The notes under the pieces: model-generated
Seen by the model: only the letters and a program-made list of their open reading frames with translations
The model's database searches: none
What the model was told of the DNA's origin: nothing
Translations under genes and position numbers: made by a program
Part shown: one piece after another, positions 12,061 to 21,455 of the stretch
How positions within the stretch are numbered: the first letter of the stretch is position 1
How the letters are laid out: every line of letters begins with the position of its first letter
NCBI GenBank assembly: GCA_036346375.1
Contig: CM070512.1
Span: forward strand, 36,316,466 to 36,380,465
Origin: Guadua angustifolia
Taxonomy: Eukaryota > Streptophyta > Magnoliopsida > Poales > Poaceae
Length of the DNA: 64,000 bases
Reading direction: 5' to 3'

Positions 12061-13540
12061 TCGTCCCGTAAGTATTTCATATACATGCCTTATTCTTTTA
12101 AGTGAATGCAAAGGCCGATCTATGTGTTTGACTTGGGGACCTTGCATGAGGGCTTAAGTGTTACGTGAGGATATCTGGAATTTGGAATAGATGATTTGTG
12201 ACAACAAACTTGACAATCTGGTATATATATACAAATGTATGTTCATGTGATAGGTCTAAAAATAAGCTGTGGGTGCGAGTTTTGGTCTTTGCCTGTGATG
12301 ATATTGGGCGATTGATGATTATGATGATTAATCTTGCGAGTTAGGCCTTGAATCTGTTAGTCTTGCATGCTATAAGATTCTTGGTGTATATATTACATTT
12401 CTTATGTCGACACCATTTGATAATTGCAAATTGTTGTCGTGTATGGTTATTCTCTTGCTTAGTCTAAGATCATCGATTAGATTAGTACATTTTCTAGCCG
12501 CCACTTAGTATTTATTCTTTGGTTCGGTCAATCGACATCGATGCGAACATCATATGCATATTCGGTTAGTCTAACACCGATCTGAACAATATATGCTGGT
12601 TCGGTTAGTCCACTAAGGAGTTACTAATCTGAATATGCTCTCTGGTTCGCTAGTTTTAATTCATTTACCGATCTGAACATTGATGCTTGAATCGATTCTT
12701 TGGCGCTAATAGGCTGATCTAAATATCTGATCTTAGAGCTATTAATCAAGAAACCTTGTTCTATAAATACATCATTCATGCTTAGGAAGGTAAGGGTTTG
12801 AGGCCTAACTTACTAATTAATTATCTTGCCGTTTTGTGATTGGATTGAAGATCTAATCTTCAATTTCACCCAAAATCGAGAGCACAAAAATAATCACCAC
12901 TTTGGTTTTGTAGACATGATTCTTAGAGCAATTGACATCGCCTATATGAATTGCTTCATTACTATGATTATGTCAATTATGCTTCCATTGAATTATGTAA
13001 TCTCCTTCATATTGTTAATTGGAATAATTAGTAAAATCTTGCTCTTAATATCGCATGTAAATCAAGATATTGACTTGGGGACCTTGCATGAGGGCTTAAG
13101 TGTTACGCCACTATCCATAAAAGTAGTTGAAGTGATTCTGAGCTGCATGTTTGATCGACATTTGATTAACTTAAAACCATCAAGTATTGAATTGAAATTG
13201 TGGAAAGGTTGTCACAAATCTATCTGCTTCTCGCCTATTGTGGCGAGGAGGGCCTCTTAAGGCAACCCGACATCGAGAACACTCTAATAATCAACTTGAG
13301 CTCTATGTTAGTTGATTTATACTATGAATTGCATACTATGTTCTTTAGCTCTTTGTTACATCTTACATCACTTTGCCAACTTGAGCACTCTAATAATCAC
13401 TTTTCTCTTTGTTCTGCTTTCTCATCACCGTCATTTTCTTTAGTTCTTGCTTCTTGGTAATATTCACTTTTAGCATATTACTTTTGTTTAGACATGTGTT
13501 TACTTTCAACATATTACTTTTGTTTTATCTCAAAGATATG
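12061..13540. other. Intron-like spacer of CACTA-1 with a 38-bp direct repeat
   Basis: AT-rich, no recognisable protein. TTGACTTGGGGACCTTGCAT and the following bases (38 bp in all) occur identically at 12128-12165 and 13070-13107 with unrelated flanks. A 144-codon ORF (12826-13260) lies across the second copy; it resembles nothing I know and is probably chance. Confidence 0.4.
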
Positions 13541-13891
13541 TTAGAGTTTAGGTTATGTAACCTCGTCTCCCGCTCGAGAGTGCTTATTTATAAATATGCC
13601 GGAATAGCATATTTATAAGCGACGATCTCGAATTGTCCACGTTTTTGGGCAGTTCGAGGATATGTGGTTCGGGCAAGTTCTGAGCTATGTTGTACAACTT
13701 GAGTTGATTTCGTAGCGTTTCGGTGTTCTCCTGATACACACCCTCTTGACTTCGTTGTCGAGACGTGTATCGGAGAACAATGAAGATGTCAGCCAAATTC
13801 TCTCGAGTTGTACAACGGCTTAGAACTTGCCCAACCACATATCCTCGAATGGGATTAGGACCAAACCTATTTAGACATTAGGGGTTATCGT
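13541..13891 (+). repeat. Hairpin-rich leader segment, copy 2
   Basis: Second copy of the segment at 6885-7236, here upstream of gene 2. The inverted repeat spans about 13653-13849 with the same outer CGAGGATAT / ATATCCTCG ends and TTGTACAACT inner arms. An extra small stem (TTATAAATATG / CATATTTATAA) precedes it. Roughly 85-90% identical to copy 1 by eye. Confidence 0.75.
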
Positions 13892-14239
13892 TGAGTAACG
13901 TATTTAGTTGGTCAACAGATATTGCATGTTATGTCGCTTACTAACTTGACCTTCTTGTGTTGCTATTCTTGCATTAGTACTTTAATGCTCATATTCTCTG
14001 TTGATGTTGTGAAATCTGAAACTTGTTGGTGTAAGTAAACATCTGCTAGTGCTAAATTCACTTGTCATATGGAATGGGCTTTTGTTTTTTATCCGAGTTG
14101 GTCAATAGATAGACTTTTGTTCTAACAATTGCATACTATGAATTATCTATTGATCCTTTACAAGATTTATTGTCAAGTGCATATAGTAGCTTCAAATTGC
14201 TTTCTCTCATGTCACACATATGACCTTATCGATAAGAAA
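13892..14239. other. AT-rich spacer before CACTA-1 gene 2
   Basis: No coding or structural signal seen; probably intron. Confidence 0.4.
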
Positions 14240-17200
14240 ACTCAAAATGTCGCAACTAGAGAGCATCGGCTCATCGCCGCATGCAGTAGAAGGTCTTCTT
14301 GAGGCCGAGCATGGTTCCAACTACTCAAGGGCCGAGTAAGGTGAGGAAGAGCCGAGGACCAAACAAAGGGCTGAGGGAGAACGCCACAGTGTTCTCCGCT
14401 TCAATGCCGGGGTCTCGACGGCCCTCCTAAGTACAAGGGGCGATACCGGTCATTTATTGGCCAATTGGTGAGGGAGAGTGCCCATAACAATTAAGGATTG
14501 GAGAAAGGATGTCATTGGCGAAAGAATCGGTTGTGGGACGAGGTTAAGAGTAAATGGATTATAGAGCAGACGATGAACCCACAATGAGATGGTACGCCTT
14601 GAATAGGATGGGTGTGGCCTTGAGGCACTTCAAGACCCTTATGCACAATGTACGTCTTTGAAAGGCCGTACACCATTCGAGAAGTATCCATTTGTGACCC
14701 ACGATGTTTGGGCGGAGTTCACGAGGATGAAGGGTACGCCGAGGCAAGCGCACTGAGAGAGAGGAACACCGCCGTCCGGAGGCTTAACACGCACCCGCAC
14801 CACCTCGGTACATGCGGCTATGAGGGAAGAAGGCGAGTGGGCGCGACAAGCCGAGGAGTGCGCTAACTCCGGACGGTGATGCCTTACTCCAACATATCGA
14901 GGAGCGGCACGCATATCGGGTATTAGCGAGGACAAAGAAAACCCCTGACGGGCAGCTTGTAGTTGCAAACCCTGCTACCGCTCAAGTCGTCTCTACCATC
15001 GTAAGACATCTAACTTAGTACAATACAATTGACCCAACTTGTTGTATTTCAAATCTAATTCAGTACTAAGCTTATTACAGGAAGAGGTAAGCCAGCGAAA
15101 AGAACAGGGGACCTTCCTGAGCCAAGGGTCGCAGGACATCCTGTCGTCTGCGATCGGGAAGTCCGACCATAAGGGGCGGGTGCTTGCCGTAGGGGCGGGA
15201 CACACGAAGAAGTCCTACTTTCAAGATGACTCTGCGAGTGCCAACTCAAGGTCATGGCAGGCACGTGCGGAGCGCCTCAACGCACTAAGGGAGCAGCTGA
15301 GGGAGGAGATTAAGGAGGAGATGAGGGGGGAGATGCTGGCACGTGAGGAAGAGATAAGAGGGGAGATGAGGGGGGAGATGGCGGCACGTGAGGATCGCCT
15401 GAGGGCCGAGATGATGGCGATGATTTCCCGTAGTCGAGCGGATGCCCTCGACTCTCGAGAGAAGTTCGTGCCCGACCTATCACCGCGGTTCCAAAATGAT
15501 ACAACCGTCCCCACCGAAGGTAATAATTAATTTTCCGAGTTCAAGCTACGAGTGTAACTCCCGCAATGTTTTTCCTCGTTGTACACTTCTTGCAGTGCTG
15601 CGAAGTGCCGCCTCACCATCTTGACGGAGGATGGATTTCCGTCGAGGTGCCTGCGCTGGGTTGCATTTCCATGCAACGAGACCGACACTGCATGGTCACT
15701 GTGGGGAAGGGCTACATGAGGGTGCGGTGGACTACGCCCACGAAGACTTCTTATCACATGTGCTCGATTTCCCCCGAAGATATCACCACTCTCGGGCAAG
15801 CACGCATGTCGCTCATCAAGTGGCCCACGACGGTGTCGTACTAGTCAAGGTAAAAAGTCCTCCACGTCTTCTCTACCATTCCAAGATTACCGCTGCGAAG
15901 TTAAATATATGCGTGCCAGAGGTTCCTCCTGCGCTTTGCTCCTCGCCTCCCGCTCCCGCTTTGATCCTGCTCCTGCCCTCCTCCGCCGCTCCTGCTCCTG
16001 CTGCTGATCCTGCCTCTGCTACACCGCCTCCTCGCTTCGCTCCCTGCTCCTGCGCTTGCGCCTCCTCTGCTCCTCGCTCCCAGAGAACCACAGGAGGCCT
16101 CCGAGACTCCCGTACAACCACAAGAGGCCTCCGAGACTCCTTCCGCCAAGAGGGCAAAGGCGACAGAGCCACAGCCCCTTTAAGGTACCGAAAAGCCCAT
16201 CGCCTCGACCTCGGACACTCCTTCGCCCGAGAAGAAGAGTCAAGACAGCCACGTGCACCTGTATGATTATAAGGCCTCGAGCATGGAAAGCCCCGATTGC
16301 ATCGCATGTAACCGAATGAGCTAGGCAAGTGGACTCGCCTCCTCCATGGATGGTACCTTGATAAGGTGAAGGGGGAAGAGCGTCGAGTCGACTTCAACGT
16401 GAAGTATAAAATGGTACATTTTCACCGCGAGGAGAATGGAACATTCCCCATCGCTTTTGAGGATCTATTCCGTGTGTACCAAATGAAAACCGCCGATATT
16501 TCTACTTTACGATCATGGACGCCGTGAGTATCACACCATATAGCTTGCGCCATGACTTTTATAGGATTTTGCATTATGTTTTCTCACATTCAACACGAGT
16601 TGCGGGATAATGAGACAACGAGCCGTGACGAATCTACACGGTTGGGTTTGTCGACCCGAGCTTGTGTCTGCGATCATGGCTAGGCTTCAACCGGGTTCGC
16701 TGCTAGCTACATCAAGGGGTATTGCAAGTCGAGTCAAGAAGGACTTCATTGTATTGCCGCACCACGAGGAGTAAGTAGTACTTTTCGATTCAATTACTTG
16801 TACGCACTTAAAACCGTCTGTGAACTTATTTCCTTGCACTACATTTTATTTAATAAGCAACCATTGGGTTCTACTCGTCCTCGCTCCGAGTGAAAACACA
16901 TCTACACATTTAACTCGACGAGAAGAGACCGATGGCATACGCGATCAAGCCTCCTTTGCGATAAGCGCATTATTGAAACCTAACACATCCGAGGAATTTA
17001 ACTACGTTTATTTTTTGACTCAATGGTGCTCTCCAATGTATGTAGGGGTTTCTCGGACTATGTCGATGAAGGAGGGCCGCACGACGACAAAAAGGGCAAG
17101 ACAACGCAAGATAAGCGATTTAAGGTACAAGTGCCTAGCATATATATGATTAATTTTTTGACATCTAATCTTCGTGGGCTGAATTTCTTTTTCTTTCTTC

Positions 17201-17290
17201 GCGATTGCCATCAACAGGCAGCGGTGACCATTCTGCTTCTATGTCATGCAAGACATGCTCATCGTGGTCGACAACTCACACCATTTCCCT
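14240..17290 (+). pseudogene. CACTA-1 gene 2: TNP1/Transposase_24-like plus coiled coil plus Ulp1-like remnant
   Basis: Multi-exon remnant. Near 14330-14960 broken frames give SKVRKSRGPNKGLREN, a W-rich stretch and NTHPHHLGTCGYEG, the signature of the plant TNP1/Transposase_24 family. An intron with GTAAGA...TTACAG ends (15001-15080) leads to an exon (15081-15519) with GKSDHKGRVLAVG and a strongly charged coiled coil (repeats of EE-RGEM). A second intron (15520-15595) follows. After a proline-rich stretch comes a C48/Ulp1-like block: MVHFHREENGTFPI (16410) and NHWVLLVLAPSEN (16860), containing the catalytic-type His-Trp. I could not find a clean Cys motif. Ulp1-like proteases cleave SUMO-type conjugates; the role in CACTA elements is not established. 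Confidence 0.7.
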
Positions 17291-18364
17291 AAGGTATAAT
17301 TTTCTAATACTGATCAAGTATTAGATTTATGAAGTAATACAAAATAATTCTATTGGAACACCGCCATTATCTAAAAGCACTAGTTTTAGTTAGCTCTACA
17401 TGAAACACTAGTGTGGTCCAATCCAAAACGTGAAGCTTCTAAAAGACGGTGCTACATGACGTAATATTGTTCCATTTGAATTTTAGTAGAAAATTACATC
17501 ACTATATTTTTGCTTGGCCTTAGGAGTATCTGTTTTAAAATATTTGTTATTTGAGAATCAAAAGATAGAATCAATAAAAAGCGAGAGAAATTTCACCTCT
17601 TACATTATGTGTCTATTGTTCTTGATCCCGCGACAAGCGCTCTATAATTTGTGATTGATCGTATGCTCGTTAACAACGTTTTACAACGCTATAGACAAAT
17701 ATAATGGCATGAAGGAGTAGCTTTTACATTTGTCCTTTCAAATAATTGAGGCATTACTCAATGTCTTTACTAGAATATTAGCTTCTCACATTTGGAATTT
17801 TTTCTGCTTTTGAATTAATCTTTTATAATCCAAATATTTTCTAAACCTCTTCGTAGTTCCCGTCTATTTTTGTGATTGCCCCTAATACTTATCTATGTTT
17901 CCCTAATTTTATGTAATGCTCATAATAATATACTTAGCCTTTTACATAGAAATTTTGAAACTGAAATTAATATGATCATTTACATTTTGCGGAAGATCAA
18001 TATCCCCGTAAGAGTTTAGACAACAAAGCACTCAACAATTTACGAGACCACTTATGCGATTGGTAATTGGTTAGAAGTTATATCGAGGATGGCGGTTTAG
18101 AGATCCCGACGCGTCGCACTAGTCCATATGTAAACAATATAATATATGTCAATGTGATATGTATCGAGGAAGTCCATGTACCGATTGTCATGTTTGTGTT
18201 GTCTATTGTGAACGACTATGATATATATGTGTTGTAATTAAAGCGTTTACGTTACGTGAATGTGATATATGCATCCCGCCTTCGTGTTGTGAATGTGATG
18301 ATATATATATTGTGCATATTGTTTTAATCTGGCTTTTTGGGAGAAATTGCAAAATGGCACACCC
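17291..18364. other. 3' region of CACTA-1
   Basis: AT-rich, no recognisable gene. Presumably 3' UTR and spacer before the right array. Confidence 0.45.
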
Positions 18365-18882
18365 CAATGGGTCATCGAATCGGTTCTTTAAGGAAGTGAT
18401 TGTGATGATACCATCATCGAAATCGGTTCTTTAAGGGAAGTGATTACGATAACCACCTCATCGAATCGGTTCTTTAAGAAAAGTGATTACGATGACACAT
18501 CATCGAATCGGTTCTTTAAGGAAGTGATTACGATGACCTATCATCGAATCGGTTCTTTAAGAAAAGTGATTACGATGACACACTCATCGAAATCGGTTCT
18601 TTTGTGGAACCGATTACGATGAGTATGTCATCGTAATCACTTTTCTTAAAAGAACCGATTCGATGATGGGGTCATCGAATCACTTCCTTAAAGAACCGAT
18701 TCGATGATGGTATCATCACAATCACTTCCTTAAAGAACCGATTCGATGACGTTTTATCACGATCGGGTCAAAACCGATTCTGATAGCTCCACCTCATCAC
18801 TATCTAAGGACATCGTATCGCGACTAGAACCGATTCTAATGATAAAAAAGAACCGATTCTGATGTGCCGTTCTGCAGTAGTG
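18365..18882 (+). repeat. CACTA-1 right subterminal array
   Basis: Repeats of ATCGGTTCTTTAAGGAAGTG and its complement, turning orientation near 18610, ending at the CAGTAGTG terminus. The last two units keep ATTCTGATG, while interior units read ATTCGATG or ATTACGATG. Confidence 0.85.
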
Positions 18883-19819
18883 TAATTTACTTTAAAAATG
18901 AAAACTATAGTAGATGCGGGCAATTACTGGCAATAGCCTGGTGTGCAGAAGGACTTGCACGTAGTGTAGGGGGAGATTATTGCCCGTGTCAGATTAAGGA
19001 CCGAACTCAGTGTTCGTTAAACCCAAGAAATGCCGTGCAACCACAAGTGCTGTTTATGGGGCAGCCTTAACCTACTAAGTTACTTAAAACTAGCCTTGCA
19101 CCTTGGTAGGCTGGAGTTGTACGAGCTGTTCCTTAATGGATTGCTCGAAGGGATGTCCACACTGAGGTGATCATGGAACAAACGTTTACCGATACACCGG
19201 TGCACGCCGTACTATGGAAGGTTCCATCATTTCAATGCTCTGAGTTCTCTGTCCATAGTATGGGTTTTCGTCCCGGGCTGGTGCAATGTTAGGGTTAGGT
19301 AATGCAACCGTTATGTTGTGTTTCCCTAGTCGACACACCTAAGGTAGTGTGTTATTGGCCTGACAAAAAGGGGAAAACATTTCTTGTGGGTAAAGCTGTA
19401 CACCTCTGCAGAGTTTAAAACTTTTCGAAAAGCCGTTCCCGCGGTTATGGGAGTCTTGGTGAGCTAACATGAGTTAGCACTTTTATTTTTATAAACTGTG
19501 GATTCTACCGGGTGTTGGTAGAAGTTACTTTGGATTCTACCAGGTGTTGGTAGAGATGAATTTCTGGGTATGGCAATGATACCCAGACTCGTGTGAATTT
19601 AATTACTGTACTTACATTTATTATTTTCAGTACTCACTTTGCTTTTACTTAAATTCAGTTTTGCAATCTACTATTCAGTATTTACATTAATTGCAAATTC
19701 AGCTTTCTGCAAAATAACCTTAAGCCTGTCCTTTGGAATGGCTTGCATGTACATGGTAGGATTTGTTCAAAGTCTTGCGAGTACGTAAGTACTCAACTTG
19801 CCTCTGTTGAAATTTTTAG

Positions 19820-19893
19820 GTGAAGAATCAGACCACCCCAATGAATCGTATATTGACGCAGGATACGGGGATGTGAACTATGAATTTTACTAG
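19820..19893 (+). other. Acidic exon Y in the middle LTR
   Basis: After a T-rich acceptor (AATTTTTAG), 74 nt read GEESDHPNESYIDAGYG and on to a stop TAG. Exon phase matches exon X. The right LTR has the same exon at 30090-30163. Confidence 0.45.
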
Positions 19894-20149
19894 AGCTTTT
19901 CCTTATCAGTTGCCTGTGGAAATTTTGGGTTAGAAAGGCATACTACAAGAACTTTATTTCCACTGTTATGTTTTATTTTGGTATTGTAAGAACAGTATGA
20001 ATGATGCTTCCGCTATGTAATAAAGTTTGTGTATGACTGTGATATCAATTTGTAATGTGCGTACTAGCCACTCGATCATGGGACTAGTCACGGAAAGCAC
20101 ATGGTACCCATTGTTGATATTTATTATCAAAAATGGGGGCCTTACAAGT

Positions 20150-20161
20150 TGGTATCAGAGC
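20150..20161 (+). other. Primer binding site (initiator tRNA-Met)
   Basis: TGGTATCAGAGC three bases after the LTR end. It is complementary to the 3' end of plant initiator tRNA-Met, the common primer of Ty3/gypsy elements, and fixes the 5' to 3' orientation of the right-hand element. Confidence 0.95.
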
Positions 20162-20402
20162 CATGCTGACTGTAGGAAACTCTAGGTAGCTTGGGCGTAA
20201 ATAAACCTAAAATTTGAAATTAGGACTCTATAAACTAAAACATTGAGTTAGGATGTCTTGCAAAATTATTTTATGCTTGTGTTATATGCTGCTATTAACT
20301 CTCTTCTATTTTAAAAAAAAAATCTGCTAGAATCTTTTCCTTCAATATATTCTAGCTATCTTACATTTAATCGGGAATACTAATTCCTTGTTAAATGTGC
20401 AG

Positions 20403-20954
20403 ATGCCTGGTTATGTACCATGCTATGTGTCCTCTCAGAGGGAGAATTCCGGGATGATGGGATTCCTATCTCATCTCTTGGAGTTTGCTCACTTTTCTAG
20501 AGAGCCTAGATACATAGTATTTTATGCTGCAGTTAGTCCAAACTCAGTAGAATATATAGCTAGAGTGGACATCCTTGGTAGACTTGAGTATGGTGAAGGT
20601 GATAGGTCTTTTGAGGGCTTCGGTTCCTCCATCACGATGGCTATGCAAGAAGCCGCTTATACAACGATTGTCAGACTGCGCCACGCCCAACCTGAGCTGG
20701 CAGTCGCGTATAGACGGATTCCATCGAGGCCACCGAATGGAGGGAACGTTTACATGGATTCCACTGAATTGACAAACACCACCCTACGCAATTTAGTGGA
20801 ATTCATTAATGTTATGGATCAGCATTGCCGTCAGGCAATAGCTGAATATAGAGAGGCAAGGCATCGCATAGCCTATCTTGAGGATGCCATTGCCCCTTGC
20901 GTTGCCCGAGGCCTAGTGCCACACTCAGTTTTCAATGAGCCCGGTGCCTGGTGA
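20403..20954 (+). CDS. Extra ORF upstream of gag (183 aa), possible dsRBD-like fold
   Basis: Intact ORF between primer site and gag. ATG 20403 is chosen because it follows an acceptor-like GTGCAG; no ATG lies upstream in frame. The product has no retroviral motif. Residues of about 30-85 run: aromatic start (PRYIVFY), a strand-like VEYIARVDIL, then FEGFGSSITMAMQEAAY followed by a helical LR stretch. The spacing (beta strands, G-x-G-x-S, then an A-rich helix ending in AA) resembles double-stranded-RNA-binding domains. That resemblance is my inference from pattern only. The rest is helical and charged. gag also starts straight after an acceptor-like TTTTCAG, so both could be spliced products of one LTR transcript. 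Confidence 0.6.
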   Translation: MPGYVPCYVSSQRENSGMMGFLSHLLEFAHFSREPRYIVFYAAVSPNSVEYIARVDILGRLEYGEGDRSFEGFGSSITMAMQEAAYTTIVRLRHAQPELAVAYRRIPSRPPNGGNVYMDSTELTNTTLRNLVEFINVMDQHCRQAIAEYREARHRIAYLEDAIAPCVARGLVPHSVFNEPGAW

Positions 20955-21455
20955 TGTCTCGAGCACCTCCGAGGTCTTGTCGGTGAGGATGTCGCTTATA
21001 GGCGCCGTCCCCGCCCCGCCTGTGGTGAGTGAGTATAGTAGTCTTGTCCTACGTCGTCCTAGGAGGTTTCAGGTCTACCATAGGCGAGGGACTTTTCCAC
21101 CCTCTGACGCCGAGAGTTCCACTCGTAGGACAGTGGTAGATAGCAATGCTATGGGCTTAGCAGAGTAGACAGTGGTCAGTTACCAGTAGTTAGTGGTCAG
21201 AGGTTGTAGTACTCATGCTTTTGCTGTACATATAAACCATGAGTTAAATAAAATCTTTTGGTTGTGAATTTTATTGTGTGCTTTGGCTCCTACTCGTAAA
21301 TATTTAACATTTTGTTAATATTTTTACGATGTTGTGATCCTTGTTAATAATAAAATAAGAATAATAAGATTGAGGCTTAGCTTTAAAATTTGTAGCAACA
21401 ATTGGAATAAAATGAATTAAATCTTACCTATCACTCTATTCCTAATGTTTTTCAG
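20955..21455 (+). other. Spacer between extra ORF and gag
   Basis: Continues open for about 200 bp after the stop in another frame (YSSLVLRRPRRFQ...), then turns AT-rich with a pyrimidine-rich tract and CAG just before the gag ATG. Probably untranslated. Confidence 0.45.

Larger units (their letters stand above)
5976..18882 (+). mobile_element. CACTA-1, En/Spm-type DNA transposon (12.9 kb) nested in the LTR
   Basis: Left end CACTACTACGAGCGACACAT; right end reads CAGTAGTG and, on the other strand, begins CACTACTGCAGAACGGCACA. It is flanked by the 3-bp target duplication TAA (5973-5975 and 18883-18885). The empty site GATGGTAATTTAC is present in the right LTR at about 29157. Contents in order: left subterminal array, TATA box, hairpin-rich leader, TNP2 transposase remnant, internal array, GC-rich leader, second hairpin copy, TNP1/Ulp1-like second gene, right subterminal array. 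Both genes are heavily damaged, so it is probably not autonomous as read. Confidence 0.93.
2994..20146 (+). mobile_element. Middle LTR of the tandem chromovirus, split by CACTA-1
   Basis: Starts TGTAACAGCC after a polypurine tract and ends GGGGGCCTTACA just before a tRNA-iMet primer site, so it serves both as 3' LTR of the left element and 5' LTR of the right one. Removing the CACTA insert (5976-18882) and one TAA copy leaves about 4.24 kb, matching the right LTR (26129-30414, 4.29 kb) along its whole length. Order within it: AT-rich 5' part, GC-rich leader (3790-4930), AT-rich intron-like part, a small acidic exon (5610-5670), the CACTA insert, then the 3' part with a second acidic exon (19820-19893). 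The stretch 4930-5600 is AT-rich with no coding signal. Confidence 0.92.

Noticed and set aside
12826..13260. 144-codon ORF in CACTA-1
   Set aside because: AT-rich, no recognisable motif, crosses a 38-bp dispersed repeat and has no counterpart in CACTA-2.
15221..15514. Serine/arginine-rich minus-strand ORF
   Set aside because: Antisense shadow of the EE-RGEM coiled coil of gene 2.
18864..19070. 68-codon ORF repeated at 29112-29348
   Set aside because: It is the same LTR sequence in both copies, interrupted by CACTA-1 at its start and not shared by LTR2 or LTR-C.
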